A DNA stretch of 64,000 nt from Gibbula magus (GCA_936450465.1 OW388298.1:10798663-10862662), one strand, 5' to 3'. Counted from the stretch's first letter, positions 12,405 through 26,100 are shown. A program made the numbers and translations. Notes: generated by a model not told the origin, from the letters alone.

Positions 12405-14045
12405 ACTCGATATTGAAAGGACAGGCTCAAAGTACAGTGACGTAGGCAGAGATAGGGGAATAATATGAATGGGATATTGATAGGACAAACTTAGAGTGCA
12501 GTTACGTTGGCAAAGTTAGGAGAGGAATGTTAATTTGATATTGAAGAAGACAAGCTCAGAGTACAATTACGAATGCAAAGTTAGAAGAGGAATGTTAATT
12601 TGATATTGAAGAAGACAAGCTCAGAGTACAATTACGAATGCAAAGTTAGGAGAGGAATGTTAATTTGATATTGAAGAAGACAAGCTCAGAGTACAATTAC
12701 GAATGCAAAGTTAGGAGAGGAATGTTAATTTGATATTGAAGAAGACAAGCTCAGAGTACAATTACGAATGCAAAGTTAGGAGAGGAATGTTAATTTGATA
12801 TTGAAGAAGACAAGCTCAGAGTACAATTACGAATGCAAAGTTAGAAGAGGAATGTTAATTTGATATTGAAGAAGACAAGCTCAGAGTACAATTACGAATG
12901 CAAAGTTAGGAGAGGAATGTTAATTTGATATTGAAGAAGACAAGCTCAGAGTACAATTACGAATGCAAAGTTAGGAGAGGAATGTTAATTTGATATTGAA
13001 GAAGACAAGCTCAGAGTACAATTACGAATGCAAAGTTAGGAGAGGAATGTTAATTTGATATTGAAGAAGACAAGCTCAGAGTACAATTACGAATGCAAAG
13101 TTAGGAGAGGAATGTTAATTTGATATTGAAGAAGACAAGCTCAGAGTACAATTACGAATGCAAAGTTAGGAGAGGAATGTTAATTTGATATTGAAGAAGA
13201 CAAGCTCAGAGTACAATTACGAATGCAAAGTTAGGAGAGGAATGTTAATTTGATATTGAAGAAGACAAGCTCAGAGTACAGTTACGAATGCAAAGTCAGG
13301 AGAGAAATGTGAACTCGATATTGAAGAAGACAAGCTCAGAGTACAGTTACGAATGCAAAGTTAGGAGAGAAATGCGAACTCGATATTGAAGAAGACAAGC
13401 TCAGAGTACAGTTACGAATGCAAAGTCAGGAGAGAAATGTGAACTCGATATTGAAGAAGACAAGCTCAGAGTACAATTACGAATGCAAAGTTAGGAGAGG
13501 AATGTTAATTTGATATTGAAGAAGACAAGCTCAGAGTACAATTACGAATGCAAAGTTAGGAGAGGAATGTTAATTTGATATTGAAGAAGACAAGCTCAGA
13601 GTACAATTACGAATGCAAAGTTAGGAGAGGAATGTTAATTTGATATTGAAGAAGACAAGCTCAGAGTACAATTACGAATGCAAAGTTAGGAGAGGAATGT
13701 TAATTTGATATTGAAGAAGACAAGCTCAGAGTACAATTACGAATGCAAAGTTAGGAGAGGAATGTTAATTTGATATTGAAGAAGACAAGCTCAGAGTACA
13801 GTTACGAATGCAAAGTCAGGAGAGAAATGTGAACTCGATATTGAAGAAGACAAGCTCAGAGTACAGTTACGAATGCAAAGTTAGGAGAGAAATGCGAACT
13901 CGATATTGAAGAAGACAAGCTCAGAGTACAGTTACGAATGCAAAGTCAGGAGAGAAATGTGAACTCGATATTGAAGAAGACAAGCTCAGAGTACAATTAC
14001 GAATGCAAAGTTAGGAGAGGAATGTTAATTTTATATTGAATAAGG
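12405..14045. repeat. 65-bp satellite array, about 25 units
   Basis: Units begin GAAGACAAGCTCAGAGTACA and end TAATTTGATATTGAA. The first two or three units (12405-12540) are diverged; later ones are almost identical. A run of three variant units (GTTACGAATG, CAAAGTCAGG, GAACTCGATATTG) occurs at about 13261-13455 and again at 13781-13975. The offset of 520 bp equals eight units, so part of the array arose by block duplication. Confidence 0.97.
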
Positions 14046-14783
14046 GAAGAATAGGAATCAGTGTTTAAGAAGCTTGAGGCGGCTTGGTAGTGGAGAAGAT
14101 ATAGAAAGTATTTGTTTACTCAATACCCCCTCTATGTGACACACAAGAACACCTGACTTGGAATATCTATATAGGATTCCGTGGAGCACAATTGTGCTTC
14201 AAAAAGGTTTCGTAAATGTCAATAATAAATACAAAACACTATCTATATAAATTCAGACCATATTTTTAAATTTAAGCCATTTGCTCACTGCCGATTGGAT
14301 GGAACAAGCTAGCTAAACATGAGATTGACAGCTGAGAAGTATAACCTTCATGAGGTTTATACACAATAACCTGTTTACTTTATCACTGTTTCATTGTGCA
14401 ATTATAACACTGTTATCACATGCTCTTTTCTTGATGAAACTTTTTAAAAACCTTACAACGTGAATTTTATTTGTAGTTTCACTGACAGTTAGATTAATAC
14501 AACATGTTTGAACCAAATATTTAATACTTTAAGGAGAGGTGGAACTCAGATATCGAACTCGCTTACGGTAACATTTTGCGACAACATTTAATTGTTGTTT
14601 ATAAGTCTCAAAATATATGGATTATGTTGTTTTGACATATGCTTATCCGTACACTTACGAAAAGTGTTTTAATTTACCGTAACGTCTTATTTAAGGTTAT
14701 TTTACGACATGCCACATAACGTTACCGTCACCTTTATTTGCGGTAAATAGGTCAAAGTCAAAAGTCAAAAGTGTGTATTGTAT
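14046..14783. other. intergenic DNA, nothing recognised
   Basis: AT-rich sequence between the 65-bp satellite and a MITE. A short AAAGTCA tandem occurs near 14753-14771. No gene was seen. Confidence 0.4.
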
Positions 14784-15127
14784 TTAAAGGGGCAAATAAG
14801 TTGATGAAATATATTTGAAAAATAATGTCACCAATAGTAAAACCCCTATCTCTCTTCTCAAATTCAAGTTAAAAATGAGTGTACGTGGTTCCGTAAAGCC
14901 ATTGGAATCGTTTTTGTCATTCGAAATAATAAATTGTGTTCACAATAAAATGGCCGCCATGCAATTTTTGCTTTATACGCAACACCGTTATTACCACTAT
15001 GGATAATGAGATTGTGTAAAAAAATGTTTTTTTTCGTCTAAAGCAAATATAAATGACATAAACTATCATTATAAATGAGAACTTTGAAAAAATAAAATTT
15101 GCAAAAAACGTGCTACTGCCCCTTTAA
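14784..15127 (-). mobile_element. TTAA-flanked MITE (family 1, copy 2)
   Basis: The element begins TTAAAGGGGCA and ends GTGCTACTGCCCCTTTAA, 344 bp between TTAA sites. It is the inverted counterpart of the copy at 10047-10387: both contain the internal segments ATGGCCGCCATGCAAT/ATTGCATGGCGGCCAT and an AATCGTTTTTGT tract. The open frame at 14815-15006 is inside the element and is not a gene. Confidence 0.85.
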
Positions 15128-15179
15128 GGCCTCCGGCCCACATACAAAATCTACATATACAAATGATAGATATAATACA

Positions 15180-17235
15180 GATGTTATAGAAATACAAACG
15201 ATAGAGAACACCACTTAAACAACATGACAAGCAATTCTAAAATAGTTATTTTTGCTTCAGGACGAGTTTCCATCATTTAATAGTTCAGTTCTTAGTTTCA
15301 TACTATGTTTAATAAACAGTGACAAGTTAAGAATTATATTTTCATTTTGAGAAGACATTAATGATATAAAAGCGGGAGCAGGTGGTTTTGACTAATACAA
15401 ATCAGGAATGTATTTTCTTCTATAAACGGAGTAAAATGGACAAACAAGCTTGAAATGAGTTTCGTTTTCAACTACTGATTTACATAATGGACACATTCTT
15501 CTACTCATTTCAATGTACATTTTTCTGCCTTTATTTATCATTAAATCTAATAAACCAAGTCTAAATTTGATGAAAATGTTTCTTAAATCATTAGAATATA
15601 AAATAGATAAATATTTTTTCTGGTTGAAGTAAACTTTTAAATGTCCTGTAACTATCATACCTTGAGCTATCATAGAGGAAGGAATGCCAGTCTCGATAAA
15701 AAATGTTAATAGCTTGGTTTTTAAAGTTATATAAAAATAGATTAATATTTCCAATTGTTTGGTTCATCCAAACAAAGCCATAACCATGAGAGAACAGAAG
15801 GTTTCTTACATGGGATGCCCAAGTGGTTTTACCAATATCATCTAAATGCAAAATCATGTCATAAGCTAGCTTTGGAATTCTATATTCATGCATCCCAATA
15901 ATTTTTATCCAATATTTTAGGCATTTTACCTGAGAATTTATATATAACGGGTGTCTTCCACATTCGCCGTAAACCATGCAGTTTGGTGTTGATAATCCAA
16001 CGGATAAATATCTTTTACATGCCAATAGGTGAAGTTTTTCTAGGCAGTCAATTTTTTTGGAATCCCCATATATCAGATCCATATAACATTATCAGTTGCA
16101 TTTGGGAGTCGAATAGAAAAAATACGTTAGGGGAAGACATTCCGATTTTAAATGAAACAGACATGACGTTGAATAAAGCTTTCTTCGCTCTTGATACTAA
16201 ATCTTCAACGCTTTTTGAAAAGTTCATAGTGTGGGTAAACAAAATGCCAAGATATTTATATTGACTATTAATCTTAAGTTGTAAACCATTAAGTACCCAT
16301 TTTTCATTTGAAGCTAACGGCCCACCCCTTCTGAAAATTACAATGTTTGTTTTGTCATAGTTAACCGATAACTTCCATTCTTTTGTGTAACGTTCCAATA
16401 TATTAAGTTGATTTTGTAATCCTACAACAGTGTCTGACACTAAAATCACATCATCAGCAAAAAGTAGCATTAATATTTCAAATATATCTGGGAACATTTG
16501 AATACCATGCTTTCCATTATTAACGATCTCATAATACAATTCATTGATGAAAAATGAAAACAACACCAGGCTTAAAATACACCCTTGTCTTAATCCAACC
16601 GGGCAATCAAAATAGTCCGTACAATCACCACCAGAACGCACACGAGATTTTATGTTAGCATACATGGACTTTAAAACAGAAAACATTTTCCCACGAAATC
16701 CGGCCCTTAATAAACAATACCATAGTTTAGAACGATCTACAGAATCGAATGCTTTTTTAAAATCAAAAATGCAACGTACAATTTGTGTTTTCGACGTGAA
16801 AGACATTTCTGGATAATTGCATGTAATGAAAAGATATGGTCTGAAGTCGAATATGTTTTTCGAAAACCGGCCTGAGCTTCTGGTATTAAATCCCGCATAT
16901 TTGCCAATTTTGTTATTCTATTATTCAATATGGTTGTAAATATTTTACCCAAGATATTCATTAAGGAAATGCCTCTATAGTTGTCGGAATCATCGAGCTT
17001 TCCTTTCTTGTGTAGAGGAACAATTATTGACGAAGACCAACTTTCTGGAAACATGCCATTATCAAATAATATGTTGAAGCATTTTATCATGAAAGGCATG
17101 ATCACGAATTCAGAAGATTTAATCATTTCTATGATTATATGATCAGGACCAGCGGATTTCCCATTTTTTAAATGTGATATTGCATTTGATATCTCATTTT
17201 CTGATATTGGTGTTTCTAAAATAGGCAACTACGTA
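15180..17235 (-). mobile_element. 5'-truncated, decayed non-LTR retrotransposon (LINE)
   Basis: Reverse transcriptase motifs appear in order on the minus strand. The frame at 17228-16737 has SAGPDHIIIEM, PLHKKG and NYRGISLMN. The frame at 16806-16048 has FDFKKAFDSVDRS (motif A), GLRQGCILS (motif B) and LLFADDVILVSD (motif C, catalytic aspartates). The frame at 16082-15591 has the C-terminal ACKRYLSV and GECGRHPLYI segments. The frame at 15754-15392 has a CPLC...H...C zinc-finger-like stretch. At least three frameshifts separate the frames. An in-frame TAG at about 15392 is followed by about 45 more codons of apparently original coding sequence to about 15257. The endonuclease region is missing. 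The element is dead; the closest relative in this window is the copy at 56790-58975. Confidence 0.9.
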
Positions 17236-18950
17236 TCTCAGGTTAATGACGAATTTAAATCTCCTGGTATAATCAACTGATAATTATTCTTTCACCAACC
17301 ACTCTTAGGTTGATAGTTGTTCAATAATGATAACATGGTAGGCCATCAAAGTTATACGTGAAATCATCAAAACTGCCATGACGTCAGGTTTTTACTTTTA
17401 TGTAGATCATTTATTTTTTTATATCTGCATTCGTTTGTTAATTCAACTGTGCACATTATACTTCAGTTTTAGCAATATCTCAAATATATGTGTCAGTGAA
17501 AAATCCTTTTGAATTTGAGAATAACGTCGTTTTTTTTAATTAAATAGTGCTTTATTCAATTCTGTTTCTCTTTCCAGTGTCATTAATTTTAAAATATAGA
17601 CCTGCTATACATCCCCGTATGTGATTGAACTGTATCTGATATGCTTCTGAGTTGAAAACGAGCATTTCATTTAAACACATATACAGTCGAAAATGGCGTA
17701 ATTTGACGACCGGAGCATTATCATTAATGTCAATAACTGTTTAAATCATTCTGTGACCCTCAACAGTTCTTACAATTTTGGATAAAAAATTACATAATAA
17801 ACTTGTTAGTTTTAACAAAATAAACAAATTCTAAAATATTTTACTTCATCGTCCCTTTTATCCTTAATCATATTTCCTGTGAACTACGTTTTGCGTGTGG
17901 TGAACATAATTATGTGATATATTTGTGGGCGGAGCTTAGAGCCTGGTCTAAGACTATACTCAACATTTGTTTTCGTATGCACTGTATATTTTGGTCAGAG
18001 ATTTTTTTTATTTTTAAATGTTTATTTACTGAATAAAAATCGCTTAAATTGCAAATTTTGAATTCGTAAAAAAATAGGTTTCATTTATACAAGTTCAACT
18101 TGCACTTTTCTAACTGTTTATAGGCCAGTGAACTAACCCATTTTATTTGTATATACATTTACTTCACGTGAGGCCTTATTCAACTTTTAAAGTTTACTTC
18201 ATCACATGAACACATGATGTGTTCATGAGCTCACTTTTCATTGAACAATTTAGTATGTTCTAAGTGTTTAAAGATAAATCAAATAAATCGTTTTCAACAA
18301 AATTTATTTCGACATTTTAATGAATCTATTACATAGGAATAAACATAAACACATATTCAATAAAAACCGATATATTTGAGAGAATACGTTGTTTAAAAAC
18401 TCAATAACTAGAATAAATCCATATGCATAACAATTACCAAAACATCAAAACACAGCATTTATCGGAAGAAACAATTCCTCAATGAACAACAGACACTGTA
18501 AGGTACACGTCTTATGTGTTACCAAATAGATCTAAAACAGGGCAAGGGACAAAGAAATCTAAATATATTCACAACGACAGTTGTACATCAAACAGTTAAA
18601 ATAGTTTATGTTTTTAGATTGAGCACATTGACAGCAAATATTTGTCATGATATGTTATTTTTAACGCTCTGCCTATCCCTTCAGGTCTTTGGATGAGGTG
18701 AGGCTTTTCTTTACGTTCAGATGTGCTGTTACATTGTGGCTCCAATTGCGTGTTTGGGTACTGATCAAACCTATGCTATGGACTCAGGTGAGGTCCCAAA
18801 GTAACATTGTTTTATCTGATCCACAGGAGTGTTCAATATTTGGATAACAAAAATCTTCAAGTAGCTGTCAAATCTCATTTACAATTACATTTGCGTCGTA
18901 TATGAATATATATCTTCAAAATTAAAATCTTACAGACAACACATCTACAA
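17236..18950. other. intergenic DNA, a 23-bp palindrome only
   Basis: No gene was seen. CATGAACACAT, one central base, then ATGTGTTCATG forms a perfect inverted repeat at 18205-18227. A single TGACGTCA occurs at 17379-17386. From about 18830 the sequence is related to the 3' flank of gene A (GTAGCTGTCAAATCTCA occurs at about 8575 and 18852), marking the outer edge of the A/B duplication. Confidence 0.5.
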
Positions 18951-19008
18951 AACAATGTTATGCAAGTCGATACAACAGAATTGTGCACATTTCTTCACCC
19001 TCCATATT

Positions 19009-19037
19009 CCCCCCCCCCCCCCCCCCCCCCCCCCCCC
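19009..19037. repeat. 29-base poly-C run
   Basis: An uninterrupted run of 29 cytosines, poly-G on the strand of gene B. It sits immediately beyond the outer end of the 85-bp minisatellite. A run this long is prone to length error in sequencing and to quadruplex or i-motif folding. Confidence 0.95.
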
Positions 19038-19049
19038 TTCCCTAAACAC

Positions 19050-20167
19050 CTCAGTCACACTGCTATGGATGTGGATAGAGCAGCATCTCCCCCATCACGT
19101 CACACCCTCCACACTTGCCTCCACACATCACCCAAACACTCACACTGCTATGGATGTGGATGGAGCACCATCTCCCCCACCACGTCACATCCTAAACACT
19201 TGCTTCCACATATTACCCACACAATCACACTGCTATGAATGTGGATAGAGCAACATCTCCCCCACCACGTCACATCCTCCACACTTGCCTCCACATATCA
19301 CCCACACACTGACACTGCTATGAATGTGGATAGAGCAACATCTCCCTCACCACATCACATCCTCCACACTTGCCTCCACATATCACCCATACACTGACAC
19401 TGCTATGGGTGTGGATAGAGCTGAATCTCCACCATCACGTCACATCCTCCACACTTGCCTCCGCATATCAACCAAACACTCACACTGCTATGGATGTGGA
19501 TAGAGCAACATCTACCACACCCTGTCACATCCTCCACACTTGATTCCACATATCACCCACAAGACCACACTACTATGGATTCGGATAGAAAAGCATCTAC
19601 CCCTCCACATCGCATCCTCCACAGTTGCCTCTACAAATCACCCACAAACCAGCACTGCTATGGATGTGGATAGAGCAACATCTCCCCCACCATGTAACAT
19701 CCTCCACACTTGCCTCCACATATCACCCACACAATCACACTGCTATGGATGTGGATAGATCAACATCTCCCCCATCACGTCACATCCTCCACACTTGCCT
19801 CCACATTTCATTCACACACTAACACTGCTATGGATATGGATAGAGCAACATCTCCCCCACCACGTCACATCATCCACACTTGCCTCCACATATCACCCAC
19901 ACACTCACACTGCTACGGATGTGGATAGAGCAACATCTCCCCCACAACGTCACATCCTCCACACTTGCCTCCACATATCACCCACACACTGACACTGCTA
20001 TGGATGTGGATAGAGCAACATCTCCCCCACCACGTCACACCCTCCACACTTGCCTCCACATATCAACCCCAAACTCACACTGCTATGGATGTGGATAGAG
20101 CAACATCTACCACACCCTGTCACATCCTCCACACTTGATTCCACATATCCCCCACAAGACCACACTG
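19050..20167. repeat. 85-bp minisatellite, about 13 units beyond the stop of gene B
   Basis: Tandem 85-bp units contain TATGGATGTGGATAGAGCA, CACGTCACATCCTCCACACT and TGCCTCCACATATCACCCAC. On the minus strand each unit repeats the last part of the coding exon of gene B (the CGGKCGGC-coding segment through the TAG stop) plus about 25 bases of 3' flank. Every unit keeps the stop triplet, so only the first unit (20168-20240) can be translated. The overlapping plus-strand open frames, offset by 85 bp from one another, are shadows of the repeat. Confidence 0.95.
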
Positions 20168-23100
20168 CTATGGATGTGGATAGAGCAGCATCTCCCCGAC
20201 CACGTCACACCCTCCACACTTGCCTCCACAAGTAACTATGACCTCCATGCCTTCGTCGTACCAATTCACCTTTGGGTCATGGGGTTTATAACCATGTTTC
20301 CTCCACTGAAGCTGGAATAGAAGCAAGACAAAACACGATGCTAACAATATAACGTAGGTAACTCATTTCTAGATGTACACGTTTATTTCCTTCTTTTGAA
20401 ATATGTGATATGATAAAGTGATGAATTCACAGAGGTATGTACCTGGTATAATCTGAAAAGCGTTTTGAAAAATATGAATGAGCCTCTATTCATTAATGTA
20501 CATCATGCAATTAAAATGGCCCGTACCTAATTCTTTATTCAAAACTAACAATGTTCACCGTGTATTAAAACCTGACCCTAACCTTATTCGCTATTCATAT
20601 ACAGTGTGTACTAAACATGAACCTAACGGTCGATGACTTTGATTGTTGTATTAAGGTTTAGAATTTGTACAGGCAACAAACCGCATGGCTGAACTTCATC
20701 CCGGTGCCAGCTGTATTCCCACAGAATATCCCTTTGGCTCCGCAAGACTGGCTGTAACAGTCTTCTGATCTTCCATACATACAAGCATTTTCTCTCTTTG
20801 TTTCGCAGAAACGTTTGTCATCTTTGACAATAGTCATTGTCTGAAAGAAATTAAATCACTATAAACAAAGCTGGGTTCAGGCTCCCAGAATCTCTTTCGA
20901 CGGTACCTTAAGGATGAACAGATGCATGGATGGACTCTCAGGCTTTGCCTTCGACTGGAGACACTTGGTTTGCAAAATGTTCTCCAGACGACTCCCAAGC
21001 ATGTGCAAGGTAAGTGCCGTGATCATGGTTCATTGCGCGCTGTTGCATTTGTATGTCAATCGCTTCCTGAAGTTTTCTTTGACCACAGGACGCCAGTTGT
21101 TGTTGTGGCCTTCCAAGTGATTCCTTGTTCTTGAAGATATACTTTGATAATGCGGACTTCTGGTCAAGTTGGTTGACAGACGCTTGGTGATCCTTGTGTT
21201 GATGAGGCGTAGTGTTTGCGATGAATTGTTGTCTACAATCAAGTTGAATCTGGTGCCTCTGTCGTTGTTTCTGAGAAGATGGTTGACGGGCTTGTCACTA
21301 AGCAACTCAGAGAGTCCGACCATCCATCTCCATTCCCCGCATGTCCCGTCGAAGGATATCCAGAAAAACGCCAACACAATCGCCTCTTAAAGGTACATCC
21401 ATTGTGTGGCTGGGGGCCACATATTCCAAACATTATAAATGGTATTACTTAATCGAGAAATACTGATTGTTACCGAAAACTACCATTTTGATGATAGTCG
21501 ACTTAGTATATTGACGGTATGAAGGAAAAAGTAGTGATTTCTGATCGAAAACCGGACATTGCATCACGTTTGACTCGCGCCAATGAGTCAAACGTAATTA
21601 AAGAGTATTAATTATATCAGACAAAATGATACATTTGAATTGATCATGTTTAATAGGTCATATAACTACTGTGCATGTAAATTGGACGTGCAGTTTCGGT
21701 TTCTGCACATGCATAATGATGGTATTCGATTGTATTTGGAAACTAGTAATTATGATATATTTGGCAGTTGGGTATGGTATACTGCGAGAACATGAATACT
21801 GCGAGAATATGAATACTGCGAGAATGTGAATACTGCGAGAATGTGAAAACTGCGAGAAAATACTGTCAGAATATGAATACTGTGAGAATATGAATACTGC
21901 GAGAATATGAATACTGTGAGAATATGAGTACTGCGAGAATGGGAATACTGTGAGAATGTGAATACTGCGGGAATATGAATACTGTGAGAATTTTAATACT
22001 GTGAGAATGTGAATACAATGAAAAAGGAAATACTGCGAGAAAAAACTGTGAGAATATGAAAACTGCGAGAATATTAGTACTGTGAGAATATGAATACAAT
22101 GAGAAAGGGAATACTGCGAGAATATGAATACTGTGAGAATATGAATACACATAATATGAATCACAGAATATGAATACTGTGAGAATAAGAATACTGCGGG
22201 AATGTGAATACTGCGAGAATATGAGGACTGTGAGAATATGAATACAATGAGAAAGGGAATACGGTGAGAATGTGAATACTGCGAGAATATGAATACTGCG
22301 AGAATGTGAATACTGCGAGAGTATGAATACTTCGAGAATATGAATACTGCGAGAATGTGAATACTGCGAGAGTATAAATACTGCGAGAATATGAATACAA
22401 TGGGAAAGGGAATACTGCGAAAATATGAATACTGCGAGAACATGAATACTGTGAGAATGTGAATACGGTGAGAATATGAATACTGTGAGAATATGAATAC
22501 TGCGAAAATATGAATACTACGAGAACATGAATACTGCGAGAATATGAATACTGCGAGAATGTGAATACGGTGAGAATATGAATACAATGGGAAAGGGAAT
22601 ACTGCGAAAACATGAATACTGCGAGAACATGAATACTGTGAGAATGTGAATACGGTGAGAATATGAATACTGCGAGAATATGAATACTGCGAAAATATGA
22701 ATACTACGAGAACATGAATACTGCGAGAATATGAATACTGCGAGAATGTCAATACTGCGAGAATATGAATACAATGAGAATATGAATACTGCGAGAATGT
22801 CAATACTGCGAGAATATGAGTACTGCGAGAATATGAATACTGTGAGAATATGACTACTGCGAGAATATGAATACTGCGAAAATATGAATACTGCGAGAAT
22901 GTGAATACTGCGAAAATATGAATACTCCGAGAATGTGAATACTGCAAGAATATGAATACTGAGAGAATATGAATACTGCGAGAATGTGATTACTGCGAGA
23001 ATGTGAATACTTTCCGAAATTTGAGTACTGCAATAATATGAATACTGCGAGAATATGAGTACTGCGAGAATATGAATACTGCGAGAATGTGAGGACTGTG

Positions 23101-26100
23101 AGAATATGAATACAATGAGAAAGGGAATACGGTGAGAATGTGAATACTGCGAGAATATGAATACTGCGAGAATGTGAATACTGCGAGAGTATGAATACTT
23201 CGAGAATATGAATACTGCGAGAATGTGAATACTGCGAGAGTATAAATACTGCGAGAATATGAATACAATGGGAAAGGGAATACTGCGAAAATATGAATAC
23301 TGCGAGAACATGAATACTGTGAGAATGTGAATACGGTGAGAATATGAATACTGTGAGAATATGAATACTGCGAAAATATGAATACTACGAGAACATGAAT
23401 ACTGCGAGAATATGAATACTGCGAGAATGTGAATACGGTGAGAATATGAATACAATGGGAAAGGGAATACTGCGAAAACATGAATACTGCGAGAACATGA
23501 ATACTGTGAGAATGTGAATACGGTGAGAATATGAATACTGCGAGAATATGAATACTGCGAAAATATGAATACTACGAGAACATGAATACTGCGAGAATAT
23601 GAATACTGCGAGAATGTCAATACTGCGAGAATATGAATACAATGAGAATATGAATACTGCGAGAATGTCAATACTGCGAGAATATGAGTACTGCGAGAAT
23701 ATGAATACTGTGAGAATATGACTACTGCGAGAATATGAATACTGCGAAAATATGAATACTGCGAGAATGTGAATACTGCGAAAATATGAATACTCCGAGA
23801 ATGTGAATACTGCAAGAATATGAATACTGAGAGAATATGAATACTGCGAGAATGTGATTACTGCGAGAATGTGAATACTTTCCGAAATTTGAGTACTGCA
23901 ATAATATGAATACTGCGAGAATATGAGTACTGCGAGAATATGAATACTGCGAGAATGTGAATACTGCGAGAATATGAATACTGCTAGAATATGAATACTG
24001 CGAGAATATGAATACTGCGAGAATGTGATTACTGCGAGAAAGTGAATCCTGCGAGAATATGAATACTGCGAGAACGTCAATACTGCGAGAATATGAATAC
24101 AATGAGAAAGGGAATACGTACGGCGAGAATATGAATACTGCGAGAATATGAATACTCCGAGAATGTGAATACTGCAAGAATTTGAATACTGAGAGAATAT
24201 GAATACTGCGTGAATGTGAATACTGCGTGAATGTGAATACTTTCCGAAATTTTAGTACTGCAAAAATATGAATACTGCGAGAACATGAATACTGCGAGAA
24301 ATTGAATACTGTGAGAATGTGAATACTGCAAGAATATGAATACTGCGAGAATATGAATACTGCGAGAATAATAATACTGCGAGAATATGACTACAGCGAG
24401 AATGTGATTACTGCGAGAAAGTGAATACTTCGAGAATTTGAGTAATGCGAGAATGTGAATACTGGGAGAATGTGAATACTGCGAGAACATGAATACTGCG
24501 AGAATGTGAATACGGTGAGAATATGAATACAATGGGAAAGGGAATACTGCGAAAACATGAATACTGCGAGAACATGAATACTGTGAGAATGTGAATACGG
24601 TGAGAATATGAATACTGCGAAAATATGAATACTACGAGAACATGAATACTGCGAGAATATGAATACTGCGAGAATGTCAATACTGCGAGAATATGAATAC
24701 AATGAGAATATGAATACTGCTAGAATGTCAATACTGCGAGAATATGAGTACTGCGAGAATATGAATACTGTGAGAATATGACTACTGCGAGAATATGAAT
24801 ACTGCGAAAATATGAATACTGCGAGAATGTGAATACTGCGAAAATATGAATACTCCAAGAATGTGAATACTGCAAGAATATGAATACTGAGAGAATATGA
24901 ATACTGCGAGAATGTGATTACTGCGAGAATATGAATACTGCGAGAAATTGAATAATGTGAGAATGTGAATACTGCAAGAATATGAATACTGCGAGAATAT
25001 GAATACTGCGAGAATAATAATACTGCGAGAATATGACTACAGCGAGAATGTGATTACTGCGAGAGGATACTTCGAGAATTTGAGTAATGCGAGAATGTGA
25101 ATACTGGGAGGATATGAATACTGCGAGAATATGAATACTGCGAACATATTAATACAATGTGAAAGGGAATACGATAAGAATATGAAAAATGTGAGAATAT
25201 GAAGACTGCGAGAATATGAATACGGCGAGAATATGAATACTGCGAGAATATGAATACTGCGAGAATGTGAATACTGCGAAAATATGAATACTGCGAGAAT
25301 GTGAATACTGCGAAAATATGAATACTGCGATAAAGTTCGCTGTACCCCAATGTATTTTGTAATAAAGTATAGGTTTACCCTGAACTATTATAGTTAAAAC
25401 TATGAAATATGAATACTGCGAGAATGTGAATACTGCGAAAATATGAATACTCCGAGAATGTGAATACTGCAAGAATATGAATACTGAGAGAATATGAATA
25501 CTGCGAGAATTTGATTACTGCGAGAACGTGAATACTTTCCGAAATTTGAGTACTGCAATAATATGAATCGACGTTAGTTTAGGTACGATGGGCACACTTG
25601 ATTACGAGGGGGAGGCGTATAACAGCGGGAACATTATTCAATTGTTACGTCATAAAAAATCTTTACCTTAAGGATGTTCCCTTCTCAAATTTATAGAATT
25701 AAACTTTTTTTCCAACTTATATTAAAAGATCAAAGTATATGATTGAAAAATCAGCATTAAAAAATAGGGGGTAGTGTGGTTTTTTTCGAGATATGACGCC
25801 TGTAAGAAGTACAATTTTAACATGGGAGTCTATGGGAAAATGAGAAATAGTGTGCTTAAAACTTTAAAATACTACATTTCTAGCATTAAACTTTTTTTCC
25901 TTTTTTGATATGTTACAAAGTTCATGTTCCCCTACCGAAATCGATGAAAAAATATATATGGTAGTGTGGTTTTTTTAAAGCTTTGACACAAAATGTACCT
26001 GAAAACCTCCTTTTTTAGTCAAATTTAGGCCATTTATGCTGTTTAAGCACTTTTTAGGGGTTCTAAAGTCACATTTTCTTTCTTTCATTTGCTTTTTAAA

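Noticed and set aside
19455..20320. Series of 61-72 codon plus-strand open frames spaced by 85 bp
   Set aside because: They are shadows of the minus-strand exon-derived minisatellite.
21658..25472. Minus-strand open frames up to 432 codons
   Set aside because: They are produced by the 17-bp satellite, which lacks stops in antisense; all frames give the same 17-residue repeat, and the array is intronic to gene B.
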